Of a stretch of DNA of 6,865 nucleotides, positions 1 to 6,782 are shown piece after piece. Each line of letters opens with the position of its first letter. Position 1 is the first letter of the stretch. The notes beneath the pieces are model-generated. The model saw nothing but the letters and a program-made list of their open reading frames with translations. It was not told where the DNA came from and made no database searches. The translations under genes were made by a program, and so were the position numbers. Location: positions 1 through 6,865 of the forward strand of contig CALBSC010000035.1 in the NCBI GenBank assembly GCA_937927685.1, written 5' to 3'. The stretch is from an uncultured Burkholderiales bacterium (GTDB taxonomy: Bacteria > Pseudomonadota > Gammaproteobacteria > Burkholderiales > Burkholderiaceae_C).

Positions 1-335
1 CCCACATCGCAGAAGGGGCAACGGCGGGTGCACTTGTCGCCCATGATCATGAAGGTGGCGGTGCCCTTGCCAAAGCATTCACCAATGTTGGGGCAGGACG
101 CCTCCTCGCACACGGTGACCAGCTTGTTGGCGCGCAAGATGTCCTTGATCTCGTAAAAGCGGCTGCTGGCCGAGCCGGCTTTCACACGGATCCAGTCGGG
201 CTTCTTGAGTACCTCGGCAGGTTGTACCTTGACCGGGATACGCGACAGCTTGGCCGCGGCCTTTTGCTTGGCCGAGGGGTTGTAATCCTCGTGGGACTGC
301 GCTTCGCGCACGACCGGGGTATCGCGTGTTGCCAT
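1..335 (-). CDS. lipA: Lipoyl synthase LipA, N-terminal part (runs off the window edge)
   Basis: Radical SAM enzyme that inserts two sulfur atoms at C6 and C8 of protein-bound octanoyl groups, completing lipoyl cofactor synthesis in the cytoplasm. Only 111 complete codons are present; the 3' part lies beyond position 1. Visible motifs are decisive. CEEASCPNIGEC (residues 76-87) is the CX4CX5C set that binds the auxiliary 4Fe-4S cluster used as sulfur donor. CTRRCPFC (102-109) is the CX3CX2C radical SAM cluster motif, preceded by the family-typical GTATFMIMGDK. The ATG at 335 is chosen because the reading matches LipA from there. The ribosome site is weak (GGA about 8 nt upstream). A nearby ATG at 354 is in another frame. 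lipA follows lipB by 58 nt, as the last seen gene of the lipoate cluster. Identity is near certain; only completeness is unknown. Confidence 0.97.
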   Translation of the reverse strand, partial: MATRDTPVVREAQSHEDYNPSAKQKAAAKLSRIPVKVQPAEVLKKPDWIRVKAGSASSRFYEIKDILRANKLVTVCEEASCPNIGECFGKGTATFMIMGDKCTRRCPFCDV

Positions 336-356
336 CGGAAAAATCCAGTTGCATGG

Positions 357-385
357 GCCGGCTCGGGCAGGATCCCGGTGCCGGC
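357..385 (-). other. Hairpin-forming inverted repeat between lipB and lipA
   Basis: GCCGGC at 357-362 pairs with GCCGGC at 380-385, and inside it CGGG (364-367) pairs with CCCG (374-377). The loop is 6 nt, with a small 1/2-nt internal bulge. The element fills half of the 58-nt gap between lipB and lipA. On the transcribed minus strand a five-T run follows only about 13 nt later (343-339), so it does not look like an intrinsic terminator. It could be an mRNA stability or processing element, or a partial attenuator. It could also be chance in GC-rich DNA. Confidence 0.45.
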
Positions 386-393
386 GTTCTGTC

Positions 394-1125
394 TCAGGGG
401 TCCAGCGCGGCGGCCAGTTTGGTGCCGAGCAACTCGGCCGCTTCCTGCCAGCTGGCCGATACACCGATTGTAGAAAGGTCGATCGTGCGCAAACCTGCGT
501 AGCCGCAAGGGTTGATGCGATCAAAGGGGTGCAGGTCCATGGCCACGTTGAGGGCCACGCCATGGTAGGTGCAGTGGCGACTGACCTTGATGCCCAGGGC
601 GGCGATCTTGCCCAGGCCGGTGAAGTCGGGCGGCGCCGTGGGGTCGGGCGGTGGCGCGAGGCGGGCGTGGTGGCCCGGATCGTCCAGACGCACATAAATA
701 CCCGGCGCGCCCCGCACGCGGTGCCCGGTGACCTGGAACGATTGCAAGGTGCGGATCACCGCCTCTTCCAGCCGAAACACATACTCCTTGACGAAGTACC
801 CCGCGCGCCGCAGGTCGATCAGCGGGTACGCCACCACCTGCCCCGGCCCGTGGTAAGTGACCTGGCCGCCGCGGTTGGTGGCGACCACGGGGATATCGCC
901 GGGCGCCAGCAGATGGGCGTCCTTGCCAGCCAAGCCCTGCGTGAAAGTTGGGGGGTGCTCACATACCCAGATGATGTCGTCCGTGGTGGCGTCGCGCTGA
1001 GCGGTGAAGTCCTGCATGGCCTGGACCAGCAAGGGGTAATCCTGCCGGCCCAGCACATGGACCTGGGGCGGAGCCGCCGACCGAGCGGGGGCGGCGGGTG
1101 GCGTGGATGAAGAATCGCCAGGCAC
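394..1125 (-). CDS. lipB: Octanoyl-[ACP]:protein N-octanoyltransferase LipB
   Basis: Transfers octanoate from octanoyl-acyl carrier protein to the lysine of lipoyl domains (E2 subunits, GcvH), the step before LipA. The 243-residue protein has the family blocks RGGQVTYHGPGQ (85-96), GKIAALGIKVSRHCTYHG (172-189) and NPCGYAGL (205-212). Cys207 is the expected acyl-thioester nucleophile and Lys173 its partner. Their spacing of 34 residues equals that of the Cys176/Lys142 pair known from the Mycobacterium tuberculosis enzyme. The start is a GTG at 1125 with no good Shine-Dalgarno sequence. The first ~20 residues are Ala/Pro/Ser-rich and outside the conserved fold, so the true start is uncertain; an in-frame GTG at residue 24 is an alternative. 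A Pro-rich stretch at about 148-168 is absent from the E. coli enzyme. It lies 13 nt after ybeD, probably co-transcribed. Confidence 0.96.
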   Translation of the reverse strand: MPGDSSSTPPAAPARSAAPPQVHVLGRQDYPLLVQAMQDFTAQRDATTDDIIWVCEHPPTFTQGLAGKDAHLLAPGDIPVVATNRGGQVTYHGPGQVVAYPLIDLRRAGYFVKEYVFRLEEAVIRTLQSFQVTGHRVRGAPGIYVRLDDPGHHARLAPPPDPTAPPDFTGLGKIAALGIKVSRHCTYHGVALNVAMDLHPFDRINPCGYAGLRTIDLSTIGVSASWQEAAELLGTKLAAALDP

Positions 1126-1138
1126 AGCCGCGTCCGGG

Positions 1139-1435
1139 TCAGAGCACCACTTTGACCAGCGGGTGGCCTGTCAACTCCCGGTACAGGGCGTCGAGCTGGG
1201 GCCGGCTGGTGGCCAGCACAGTCAGGGTCAGGCCGAGGTAGTTGCCCCCCTTGCTGGGGCGAATTTCCAGGGTGGTGGCGTCAAAGCCCGGGTCATGCCG
1301 TTGGGCAATCTCGACCATGGCCTTCTCAAAGCCCTCCGCCTTGACCCCCATCACCTTGATGGGGAAGGGGCAGGGGTAGTCGATCAGCGAATCACGCCGG
1401 GGGTCGGGTGCGCTCGGGGTGGACGAGGTGGTCAT
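1139..1435 (-). CDS. ybeD: YbeD/DUF493 family small protein
   Basis: A 98-residue cytoplasmic protein of the YbeD (DUF493) family, known from E. coli as a small ferredoxin/ACT-like fold of undefined function that sits beside lipB. The sequence keeps the family landmarks: YPCPFPIKVMG (20-30), a QRHDPG turn (45-50), PSKGGNYLGL (60-69) and the C-terminal LYRELTGHPLVKVVL (84-98). The first ~15 residues are polar and variable. The frame stays open far upstream, but that part overlaps dat and shows no resemblance. The ATG at 1435 is chosen because it forms ATGA with the dat stop codon, implying translational coupling, and has AGG just upstream. ybeD-lipB-lipA is a widespread neighbourhood, so a role tied to lipoylation is often guessed but not shown by this sequence. 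Family assignment is secure; function is not. Confidence 0.93.
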   Translation of the reverse strand: MTTSSTPSAPDPRRDSLIDYPCPFPIKVMGVKAEGFEKAMVEIAQRHDPGFDATTLEIRPSKGGNYLGLTLTVLATSRPQLDALYRELTGHPLVKVVL

Positions 1436-2343
1436 GATGCCTGCTTGGCCAACTGGTAGGCCTCGTAGAGTCGAGCATAGACCGGGCCCGGCTTGCCCGC
1501 CAGGGGGCCGTGGCCCACCGGACGGCCGTCCAGCGTGGTGATGGCCAGGACCTCTTTGGTGGCCGAGCTCAGCAACAATTCGTCGGCGTCGAGCACCTCG
1601 GCTCGGCTGATGCGGCGTAATTCGAAGGGGATGCCCTGGCGCTGGCAGAGTTCGGCCATCAGCCCATACCGGATGCCTTCCAGCACCAGGTGGTCCTTCG
1701 GGGGGCCCAGCACCTTGCCCTGTTGCACCACCCAGACATTGCTGGATGAGGCCTCGCTCAGGTAGCCCGTTCGGAACATCACGGTTTCGGTGACCCCCAC
1801 ATCGGCGCTGATCTGTCGCGACAGCACGGCACCCAGCAGGCTGGTGCTTTTGATATGGGCTTTTTCCCATCGGAAATCGTCCGCGCTGACACAGGCCACC
1901 CCGCTCACACGCTGCGCCGTGGGAACGGGCTTGAGGGGTTGCACCATGGCAAACACCGTGGGGACCAGCCCCGCAGGCATGGCGTGGTCGCGCGCAGCCA
2001 CGCCACGACTGACCTGCAGGTACACAAACTGGTCAATTTCACGGGCCGCTCGCCCCTGGTGAGCAGCATTGGCGTGCACCAGTTGTTCGATCAGGGCGCG
2101 CCAACCGGTCGCGTCGTGCGGATTGGGGATGCGGATCTCGTCGAGCGAGCGGCTGAGACGGGCCAGGTGTTGCTCCAGCCGGAACGGCCTGCCCCCGTAC
2201 ACCGGAACCACCTCATAGATCCCGTCGCCAAAAATGAAACCACGGTCGAGCACGCTGATGCGCGCGTCACGCAACGGTCCTGTCTCGCCGTTGAGGTAGC
2301 AGGGCGAGTCGGGCAAAAAAGAGAGATCGGGCTGGGAAAACAT
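1432..2343 (-). CDS. dat: D-amino-acid aminotransferase (fold-type IV, PLP-dependent)
   Basis: Predicted cytoplasmic transaminase that interconverts D-amino acids such as D-alanine and D-glutamate with their 2-oxo acids, a supply route for peptidoglycan. The 303 residues carry the class IV hallmarks: DRGFIFGDGIYEVVPVY (33-49), the PLP Schiff-base lysine Lys165 in HIKSTSLLG, Glu197 in the LSEASSSNVW cofactor-binding segment, and SSATKEVLAIT near the C-terminus. Residues that set D-specificity in the Bacillus enzyme are present: Tyr43 (matching Tyr31), and Arg118 and His120 in ARDH (matching Arg98 and His100), which trap the substrate carboxylate. This argues against the branched-chain L-aminotransferase IlvE and against aminodeoxychorismate lyase. 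The ATG at 2343 has only a distant AGGG upstream. It is the first gene of the minus-strand cluster and overlaps ybeD by 4 nt. The exact substrate range is inferred. Confidence 0.9.
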   Translation of the reverse strand: MFSQPDLSFLPDSPCYLNGETGPLRDARISVLDRGFIFGDGIYEVVPVYGGRPFRLEQHLARLSRSLDEIRIPNPHDATGWRALIEQLVHANAAHQGRAAREIDQFVYLQVSRGVAARDHAMPAGLVPTVFAMVQPLKPVPTAQRVSGVACVSADDFRWEKAHIKSTSLLGAVLSRQISADVGVTETVMFRTGYLSEASSSNVWVVQQGKVLGPPKDHLVLEGIRYGLMAELCQRQGIPFELRRISRAEVLDADELLLSSATKEVLAITTLDGRPVGHGPLAGKPGPVYARLYEAYQLAKQAS

Positions 2344-2349
2344 GGCGGG

Positions 2350-2380
2350 ATTATCGCCCTGGGGTGGGCCCGGCAGTCAC
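2350..2380 (-). promoter_or_regulatory. Candidate promoter of the dat-ybeD-lipB-lipA cluster
   Basis: On the minus strand GATAAT (2355-2350) matches 5 of 6 bases of the sigma70 -10 hexamer. It stands just 6 nt before the dat ATG, so initiation would fall at or next to the start codon. The best upstream partner, GTGACT (2380-2375), is a poor -35 with a long 19-nt spacer. This is a weak candidate and a promoter further upstream is possible. Confidence 0.25.
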
Positions 2381-2404
2381 CCTGCACCTTCCTGGGTCAT
2401 GACT

Positions 2405-2435
2405 TTGGGGGGTGCTCAGGGGAATCCCGTACAAT
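2405..2435 (+). promoter_or_regulatory. Candidate atp operon promoter
   Basis: TACAAT at 2430-2435 is a good sigma70 -10 hexamer (5 of 6 bases), in the only long gap upstream of atpI. The -35 side is poor: TTGGGG at 2405-2410 shares TTG but has a 19-nt spacer. Transcription would begin near 2442, giving a leader of about 40 nt. The placement fits the main promoter of the ATP synthase operon. The weak -35 suggests either an activator or a different true -35. Confidence 0.45.
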
Positions 2436-2461
2436 GCGCTGTTTTGCGGAATCGTCGGTAT

Positions 2462-2478
2462 GTAAACTGGGCGTAAAC
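2462..2478 (+). repeat. Direct repeat GTAAAC x2 in the atpI leader
   Basis: GTAAAC occurs at 2462-2467 and 2473-2478, 11 bp apart, which is about one helical turn. The second copy ends 4 nt before the atpI ATG and carries the in-frame TAA (2474-2476) that blocks any earlier start. It could be a protein-binding site or chance. No known operator is recognised. Confidence 0.35.
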
Positions 2479-2482
2479 AAAC

Positions 2483-2971
2483 ATGACCAGAATGCAGGCC
2501 GATTCTTCGTGGGATGCCCCTGATGCCCTGGATGAGGAGTTCACGCCCCTCACAGCGCAGCAGGTTCAGGACTTGCGTCGCACCCAGCCCCTGCTGTCCG
2601 TCTGGAGAGTGGTGGCCGCCCAGATCGTGGTGGGTTTGCTGGTGGCGGTGGCAGCCTGGGCTGTGTCGGGCAAGGCGTCGGTTGGCGTTTCAGCCGGCTA
2701 CGGTGCCCTCGCGGTGGTGATTCCGGCGGCTCTTTTTGCACGTGGCCTGTCCAGTCGGTTGAATACGCTCCATGCCGGAGCGGCCGTCTTGGGGTTCTTC
2801 GTGTGGGAAGCGGTCAAAGTTGCCCTCACGGTGGCCATGCTGGGCCTGGCCACCCGGGTGATTGATGAATTGAGTTGGCCTGCCATGTTGGCGGGCTTGG
2901 TTGTAACGATGAAGGTGTATTGGGTGGCGCTGGCTTGGCGGCGAGTGTTCCACCCTCAGGTCAAAACCTAA
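2483..2971 (+). CDS. atpI: ATP synthase subunit I (AtpI), Fo assembly factor
   Basis: A 162-residue inner-membrane protein at the head of the ATP synthase operon. AtpI is not part of the finished enzyme; in other bacteria it aids assembly or stability of the c-ring. The N-terminus (1-37) is acidic and soluble. Four hydrophobic segments follow at about 38-62, 66-88, 97-124 and 131-151, and the C-terminus is short and basic. The family is poorly conserved, so the call rests on the four-helix pattern, the size and the position directly before atpB. The ATG at 2483 is the first possible start, since an in-frame TAA ends at 2476; a second ATG at residue 4 is an alternative. No Shine-Dalgarno sequence is seen at either start, consistent with low expression relative to the structural subunits. 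Confidence 0.87.
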   Translation: MTRMQADSSWDAPDALDEEFTPLTAQQVQDLRRTQPLLSVWRVVAAQIVVGLLVAVAAWAVSGKASVGVSAGYGALAVVIPAALFARGLSSRLNTLHAGAAVLGFFVWEAVKVALTVAMLGLATRVIDELSWPAMLAGLVVTMKVYWVALAWRRVFHPQVKT

Positions 2972-2984
2972 AGCTGTACTGAAC

Positions 2985-3833
2985 ATGTCTGCTGCTGAAA
3001 ACGCCCCTACCGCCGGTGAATACATCGGTCACCACCTGACCCATCTGCAAAACCAGAAGATGTCTGGCGTGGTCGACTTCTCGGTCTTCAACGTGGACTC
3101 CCTGATCTGGTCGATTCTGCTGGGTGTGGTGGGCTGTTTCCTGCTGTGGCGTGCTGCCAAAGCGGCGACGTCCGGTGCCCCGGGCCGCTTCCAGGCTGCG
3201 GTGGAAATCCTGGTCGAGATGGTGGACACCCAGGCCAAGGGCATCATCCACAACGCCGAAAGCCGCAAACTGGTCTCGCCCCTGGCGCTCACCGTGTTCG
3301 TCTGGGTGTTCCTGATGAACTCGATGGACTTTTTGCCCGTTGACCTGTTCCATGGCATCTTCGCCCTGACCGGCCTGGACCACACCATTCACTACTTCCG
3401 TGTCGTGCCCACGGCCGACCTCTCCAGCACCCTGGGTCTGTCGGTCTCGGTGCTGCTGATCTGCGTCTACTACAACATCAAGATCAAGGGGTTGGGTGGC
3501 TGGTTCCATGAACTGACCACCGCCCCGTTTGGTGCTCACCCCATCCTGTGGCCGTTCAACTTCATCTTCCAGATGATCGAATTCGTCGCCAAGACGGTGT
3601 CGCACGGCATGCGACTGTTCGGCAACATGTACGCTGGCGAACTCATTTTCATGCTCATCGCCCTCATGGGTGGTGCGGCCGCGGCCTCGCTCTCGGGCGT
3701 GCTGCTGCCGGTTGGTCACATCATTGCTGGCTCCATCTGGGCCATCTTCCACATCCTGATCGTCGCCCTGCAGGCCTTCATCTTCATGATGCTGACCCTG
3801 GTCTACATCGGACAAGCCCACGACGCCCACTGA
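2985..3833 (+). CDS. atpB: F-type ATP synthase subunit a
   Basis: Membrane stator subunit of Fo that forms the two proton half-channels next to the c-ring. The protein has 282 residues, slightly longer than the E. coli one (271). The diagnostic block SHGMRLFGNMYAGEL (206-220) contains Arg210, the essential arginine facing the c-subunit carboxylate, plus Asn214 and Glu219. The C-terminal helix has WAIFHILIVALQAFIF (252-267), with His256 and Gln263 matching E. coli His245 and Gln252. An extra ~11 residues, rich in Ala and Gly, lie between these helices. The hydrophobic segments and MNSMDFLP (111-118) are typical of the family. The start at 2985 lies 13 nt after atpI and has no visible Shine-Dalgarno sequence, so translation may depend on coupling to atpI. 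Confidence 0.97.
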   Translation: MSAAENAPTAGEYIGHHLTHLQNQKMSGVVDFSVFNVDSLIWSILLGVVGCFLLWRAAKAATSGAPGRFQAAVEILVEMVDTQAKGIIHNAESRKLVSPLALTVFVWVFLMNSMDFLPVDLFHGIFALTGLDHTIHYFRVVPTADLSSTLGLSVSVLLICVYYNIKIKGLGGWFHELTTAPFGAHPILWPFNFIFQMIEFVAKTVSHGMRLFGNMYAGELIFMLIALMGGAAAASLSGVLLPVGHIIAGSIWAIFHILIVALQAFIFMMLTLVYIGQAHDAH

Positions 3834-3840
3834 GGCGCCG

Positions 3841-3884
3841 TTTTCAACCGTTTTCTTTCAACCTTCCATCTCAACCTCTAGGAG
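3841..3884 (+). promoter_or_regulatory. G-poor translation-initiation leader and ribosome site of atpE
   Basis: The 40 nt at 3841-3880 contain a single G (3850) in otherwise GC-rich DNA and are mostly pyrimidine. TCAACC occurs three times (3844-3849, 3858-3863, 3871-3876), 13-14 nt apart. Next comes the strong ribosome site AGGAG (3880-3884), 6 nt before the atpE ATG. Such an unstructured leader resembles in style the known E. coli atpE translational enhancer. It would help make the many c subunits needed per enzyme. Confidence 0.55.
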
Positions 3885-3890
3885 CATCAC

Positions 3891-4139
3891 ATGGAACACG
3901 TTCTTGGTTTTGTCGCACTCGCCGCCGGCCTGATCATTGGTCTGGGCGCCATTGGCGCTTGTATCGGTATCGGCATCATGGGTAGCAAGTACCTCGAATC
4001 CGCCGCTCGCCAGCCCGAGCTCATGAACGAGCTGCAGACCAAGATGTTCCTGCTGGCCGGTCTGATCGACGCCGCTTTCCTGATCGGCGTGGGTATTGCC
4101 ATGATGTTCGCCTTCGCGAACCCCTTCGTCCTGAAGTAA
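3891..4139 (+). CDS. atpE: F-type ATP synthase subunit c
   Basis: Proteolipid whose oligomeric ring is the rotor of Fo in the inner membrane. The 82 residues form the expected two-helix hairpin. Helix 1 (about 6-30) is Gly/Ala-rich, the polar loop has Arg40-Gln41-Pro42 that contacts gamma and epsilon, and helix 2 (about 52-76) carries the ion-binding carboxylate Asp60 in [10 protein letters not shown]. The small Ala61-Ala62 after the Asp and the absence of the Ser/Thr ligands of Na+ c-rings point to proton coupling (inference). The ATG at 3891 has the best ribosome site in the window, AGGAG with a 6-nt spacer, fitting its need for many copies per complex. It lies 57 nt after atpB and 31 nt before atpF. 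Length and residues are as in the family. Confidence 0.98.
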
Positions 4140-4158
4140 TTCCCGCAACCACCCATAG

Positions 4159-4163
4159 AAAGG
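4159..4163 (+). promoter_or_regulatory. Ribosome binding site deciding the GTG start of atpF
   Basis: AAAGG at 4159-4163 stands 7 nt before GTG at 4171. Together with the match of the predicted N-terminus to subunit b, it supports GTG rather than a later ATG as the start. Confidence 0.6.
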
Positions 4164-4170
4164 TGTTGTC

Positions 4171-4641
4171 GTGAGTATCAACGCAACCCTGTTCGTCCAA
4201 GCGATCGTCTTTGCGATCCTGGTCTGGTTCACGATGAAATTCGTGTGGCCGCCGATCGCTACCGCCCTGGATGAGCGCTCTGAAAAAATTGCCCGGGGTC
4301 TGGCCGCTGCTGAACACGCCAAGATTGAGCTCTCCAACGCCCACAAGGAAGTTGAGCTTCGTCTGGCCCAGACTCGTAACGAGTCCACCACGCTGTTGGC
4401 AGACGCCGAGCGTCGTGCCCAGCACCTGGTCGACGAGGCCAAGGCGCGCGCCGTTGAAGAAGCCAACAGAATCGTGGCCGCTGCCCGCGCGGAAGCCGAG
4501 CAGGAAATGGCCAAGGCCCGCGAAAGCTTGCGCGAGCAAGTGGCCGTGTTGGCGGTCAAGGGTGCCGAGCAGATTCTCCGCAAGGAGGTCAATGCCAGCG
4601 TGCACGCTGACTTGCTGGGCCGTCTGAAGACCGAGCTGTAA
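4171..4641 (+). CDS. atpF: F-type ATP synthase subunit b
   Basis: Peripheral-stalk subunit, a dimer that anchors F1 to Fo and resists rotation. It is 156 residues, the same length as the E. coli protein. One N-terminal membrane helix (about 5-26) begins with NATLFVQAI and ends at KFVWPP, followed by Arg36 in DERSEKIARGL. A long, highly charged, Ala/Glu/Arg-rich coiled-coil region (about 35-125) comes next. The C-terminal delta-binding part begins at REQVAVLAVKGAEQILRKEV (121-140). The start is GTG at 4171; the membrane helix and family alignment require it, since the next Met (22) would cut the helix. The stop codon overlaps the AAGAGG ribosome site of atpH. Codon use matches its neighbours. 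Confidence 0.97.
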   Translation: MSINATLFVQAIVFAILVWFTMKFVWPPIATALDERSEKIARGLAAAEHAKIELSNAHKEVELRLAQTRNESTTLLADAERRAQHLVDEAKARAVEEANRIVAAARAEAEQEMAKARESLREQVAVLAVKGAEQILRKEVNASVHADLLGRLKTEL

Positions 4642-4650
4642 GAGGAAGAC

Positions 4651-5181
4651 ATGGCAGAACTCGCCACCATCGCCCGTCCTTACGCTGAAGCCTTGTTCAA
4701 GGCCACGCAGTCCGAGCTGAGTGCCACGGCTGACTGGCTCGATGAACTGGCCGCTGTGGCCGCCAATGCCCAGTTGCTGCAATTTGCAGACAACCCCAAG
4801 GCCACGCACCAGCAGGTCTATGACCTGATTGCGGGCGTGTCCCAGCAAAAGGCTTCTGCCGTGGCGCAGAATTTCCTGCGCACCGTGATCGACAACGGTC
4901 GCCTGAGTGTGTTGCCCGAGGTGGCGGCGCAGTACCGCGCGCATGTCAATGCGCAAAGCGGTCTGTCCGATGCCCAGGTATTCAGCGCCTTTGACATCGA
5001 TGCGGCCTCGCTGGCGGGCATTGGTGAGGTGCTGCAACAGCGCTTTGGTCGCAAGCTCAACCTGACCGTCAAGCTTGCGCCCGAGTTGATTGGTGGTATT
5101 CGCGTGGTGGTGGGTGACGAAGTGCTCGACACTTCGATCAAAGCCCGTCTGGATCAAATGAAAGTGGCGCTGACGGCTTGA
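4651..5181 (+). CDS. atpH: F-type ATP synthase subunit delta
   Basis: Soluble stalk subunit that joins the top of the alpha3beta3 hexamer to the C-terminus of b (called OSCP in mitochondria). The protein has 176 residues, close to the usual ~177. The N-terminal helical domain shows IARPYAEALF (7-16) and the conserved FLRTVIDNGRLSVLPEV (75-91). The C-terminal signature PELIGGIRVVVGDEVLDTSI (144-163) is the family hallmark. The ATG at 4651 is only 9 nt after the atpF stop, and its ribosome site AAGAGG (4640-4645) begins inside that stop codon, so the two are tightly coupled. The gap to atpA is 35 nt. Confidence 0.96.
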   Translation: MAELATIARPYAEALFKATQSELSATADWLDELAAVAANAQLLQFADNPKATHQQVYDLIAGVSQQKASAVAQNFLRTVIDNGRLSVLPEVAAQYRAHVNAQSGLSDAQVFSAFDIDAASLAGIGEVLQQRFGRKLNLTVKLAPELIGGIRVVVGDEVLDTSIKARLDQMKVALTA

Positions 5182-5204
5182 GCTGTCAGACCTCAACAGG
5201 AAAG

Positions 5205-5209
5205 AAGGA
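5205..5209 (+). promoter_or_regulatory. Ribosome binding site deciding the atpA start
   Basis: AAGGA at 5205-5209, inside a purine-rich run, lies 7 nt before ATG at 5217. The frame is open upstream to a TTG at 5178 that overlaps the atpH stop codon, but that would add 13 unrelated residues and has no ribosome site. The ATG gives the family-typical N-terminus. Confidence 0.8.
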
Positions 5210-5216
5210 AAGAGTC

Positions 5217-6755
<1,539 letters not shown>

Positions 6756-6782
6756 CCCTTCCTGAACACAAGGAGCCCTTGA

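Noticed and set aside
79..354. 91-codon minus-strand frame beginning at the ATG at 354
   Set aside because: It overlaps lipA in another frame; the lipA frame has the two cysteine motifs, this one has none.
349..1110. 253-codon plus-strand frame opposite lipB
   Set aside because: Antisense to a well-supported gene, low-complexity composition and no motif.
1436..1870. Long N-terminal extension of ybeD
   Set aside because: The frame is open, but this part overlaps dat out of phase, resembles nothing, and the ATG at 1435 fits the family and the ATGA overlap.
2396..2403. 8-bp palindrome GTCATGAC in the divergent gap
   Set aside because: Too short to stand out from chance and not matched to an operator I know.
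2361..2422. G-rich runs in the dat-atpI gap as a possible quadruplex
   Set aside because: The G tracts are separated by loops too long and uneven for a convincing quadruplex.
2961..3830. 289-codon minus-strand frame opposite atpB
   Set aside because: His/Gln/Asp-rich mirror of hydrophobic codons in atpB; no family resemblance.
4024..4130. Sodium-type c subunit
   Set aside because: Asp60 is followed by Ala-Ala and the polar Ser/Thr ligands of Na+ rings are absent, so a proton-type ring is more likely.
4021..5196. 391-codon minus-strand frame opposite atpE-atpF-atpH
   Set aside because: It spans three conserved genes and their gaps; antisense shadow with no domain or ribosome site.
5178..5216. 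TTG start adding 13 residues to AtpA
   Set aside because: No ribosome site, overlaps the atpH stop, and the ATG at 5217 has AAGGA and the family N-terminus.
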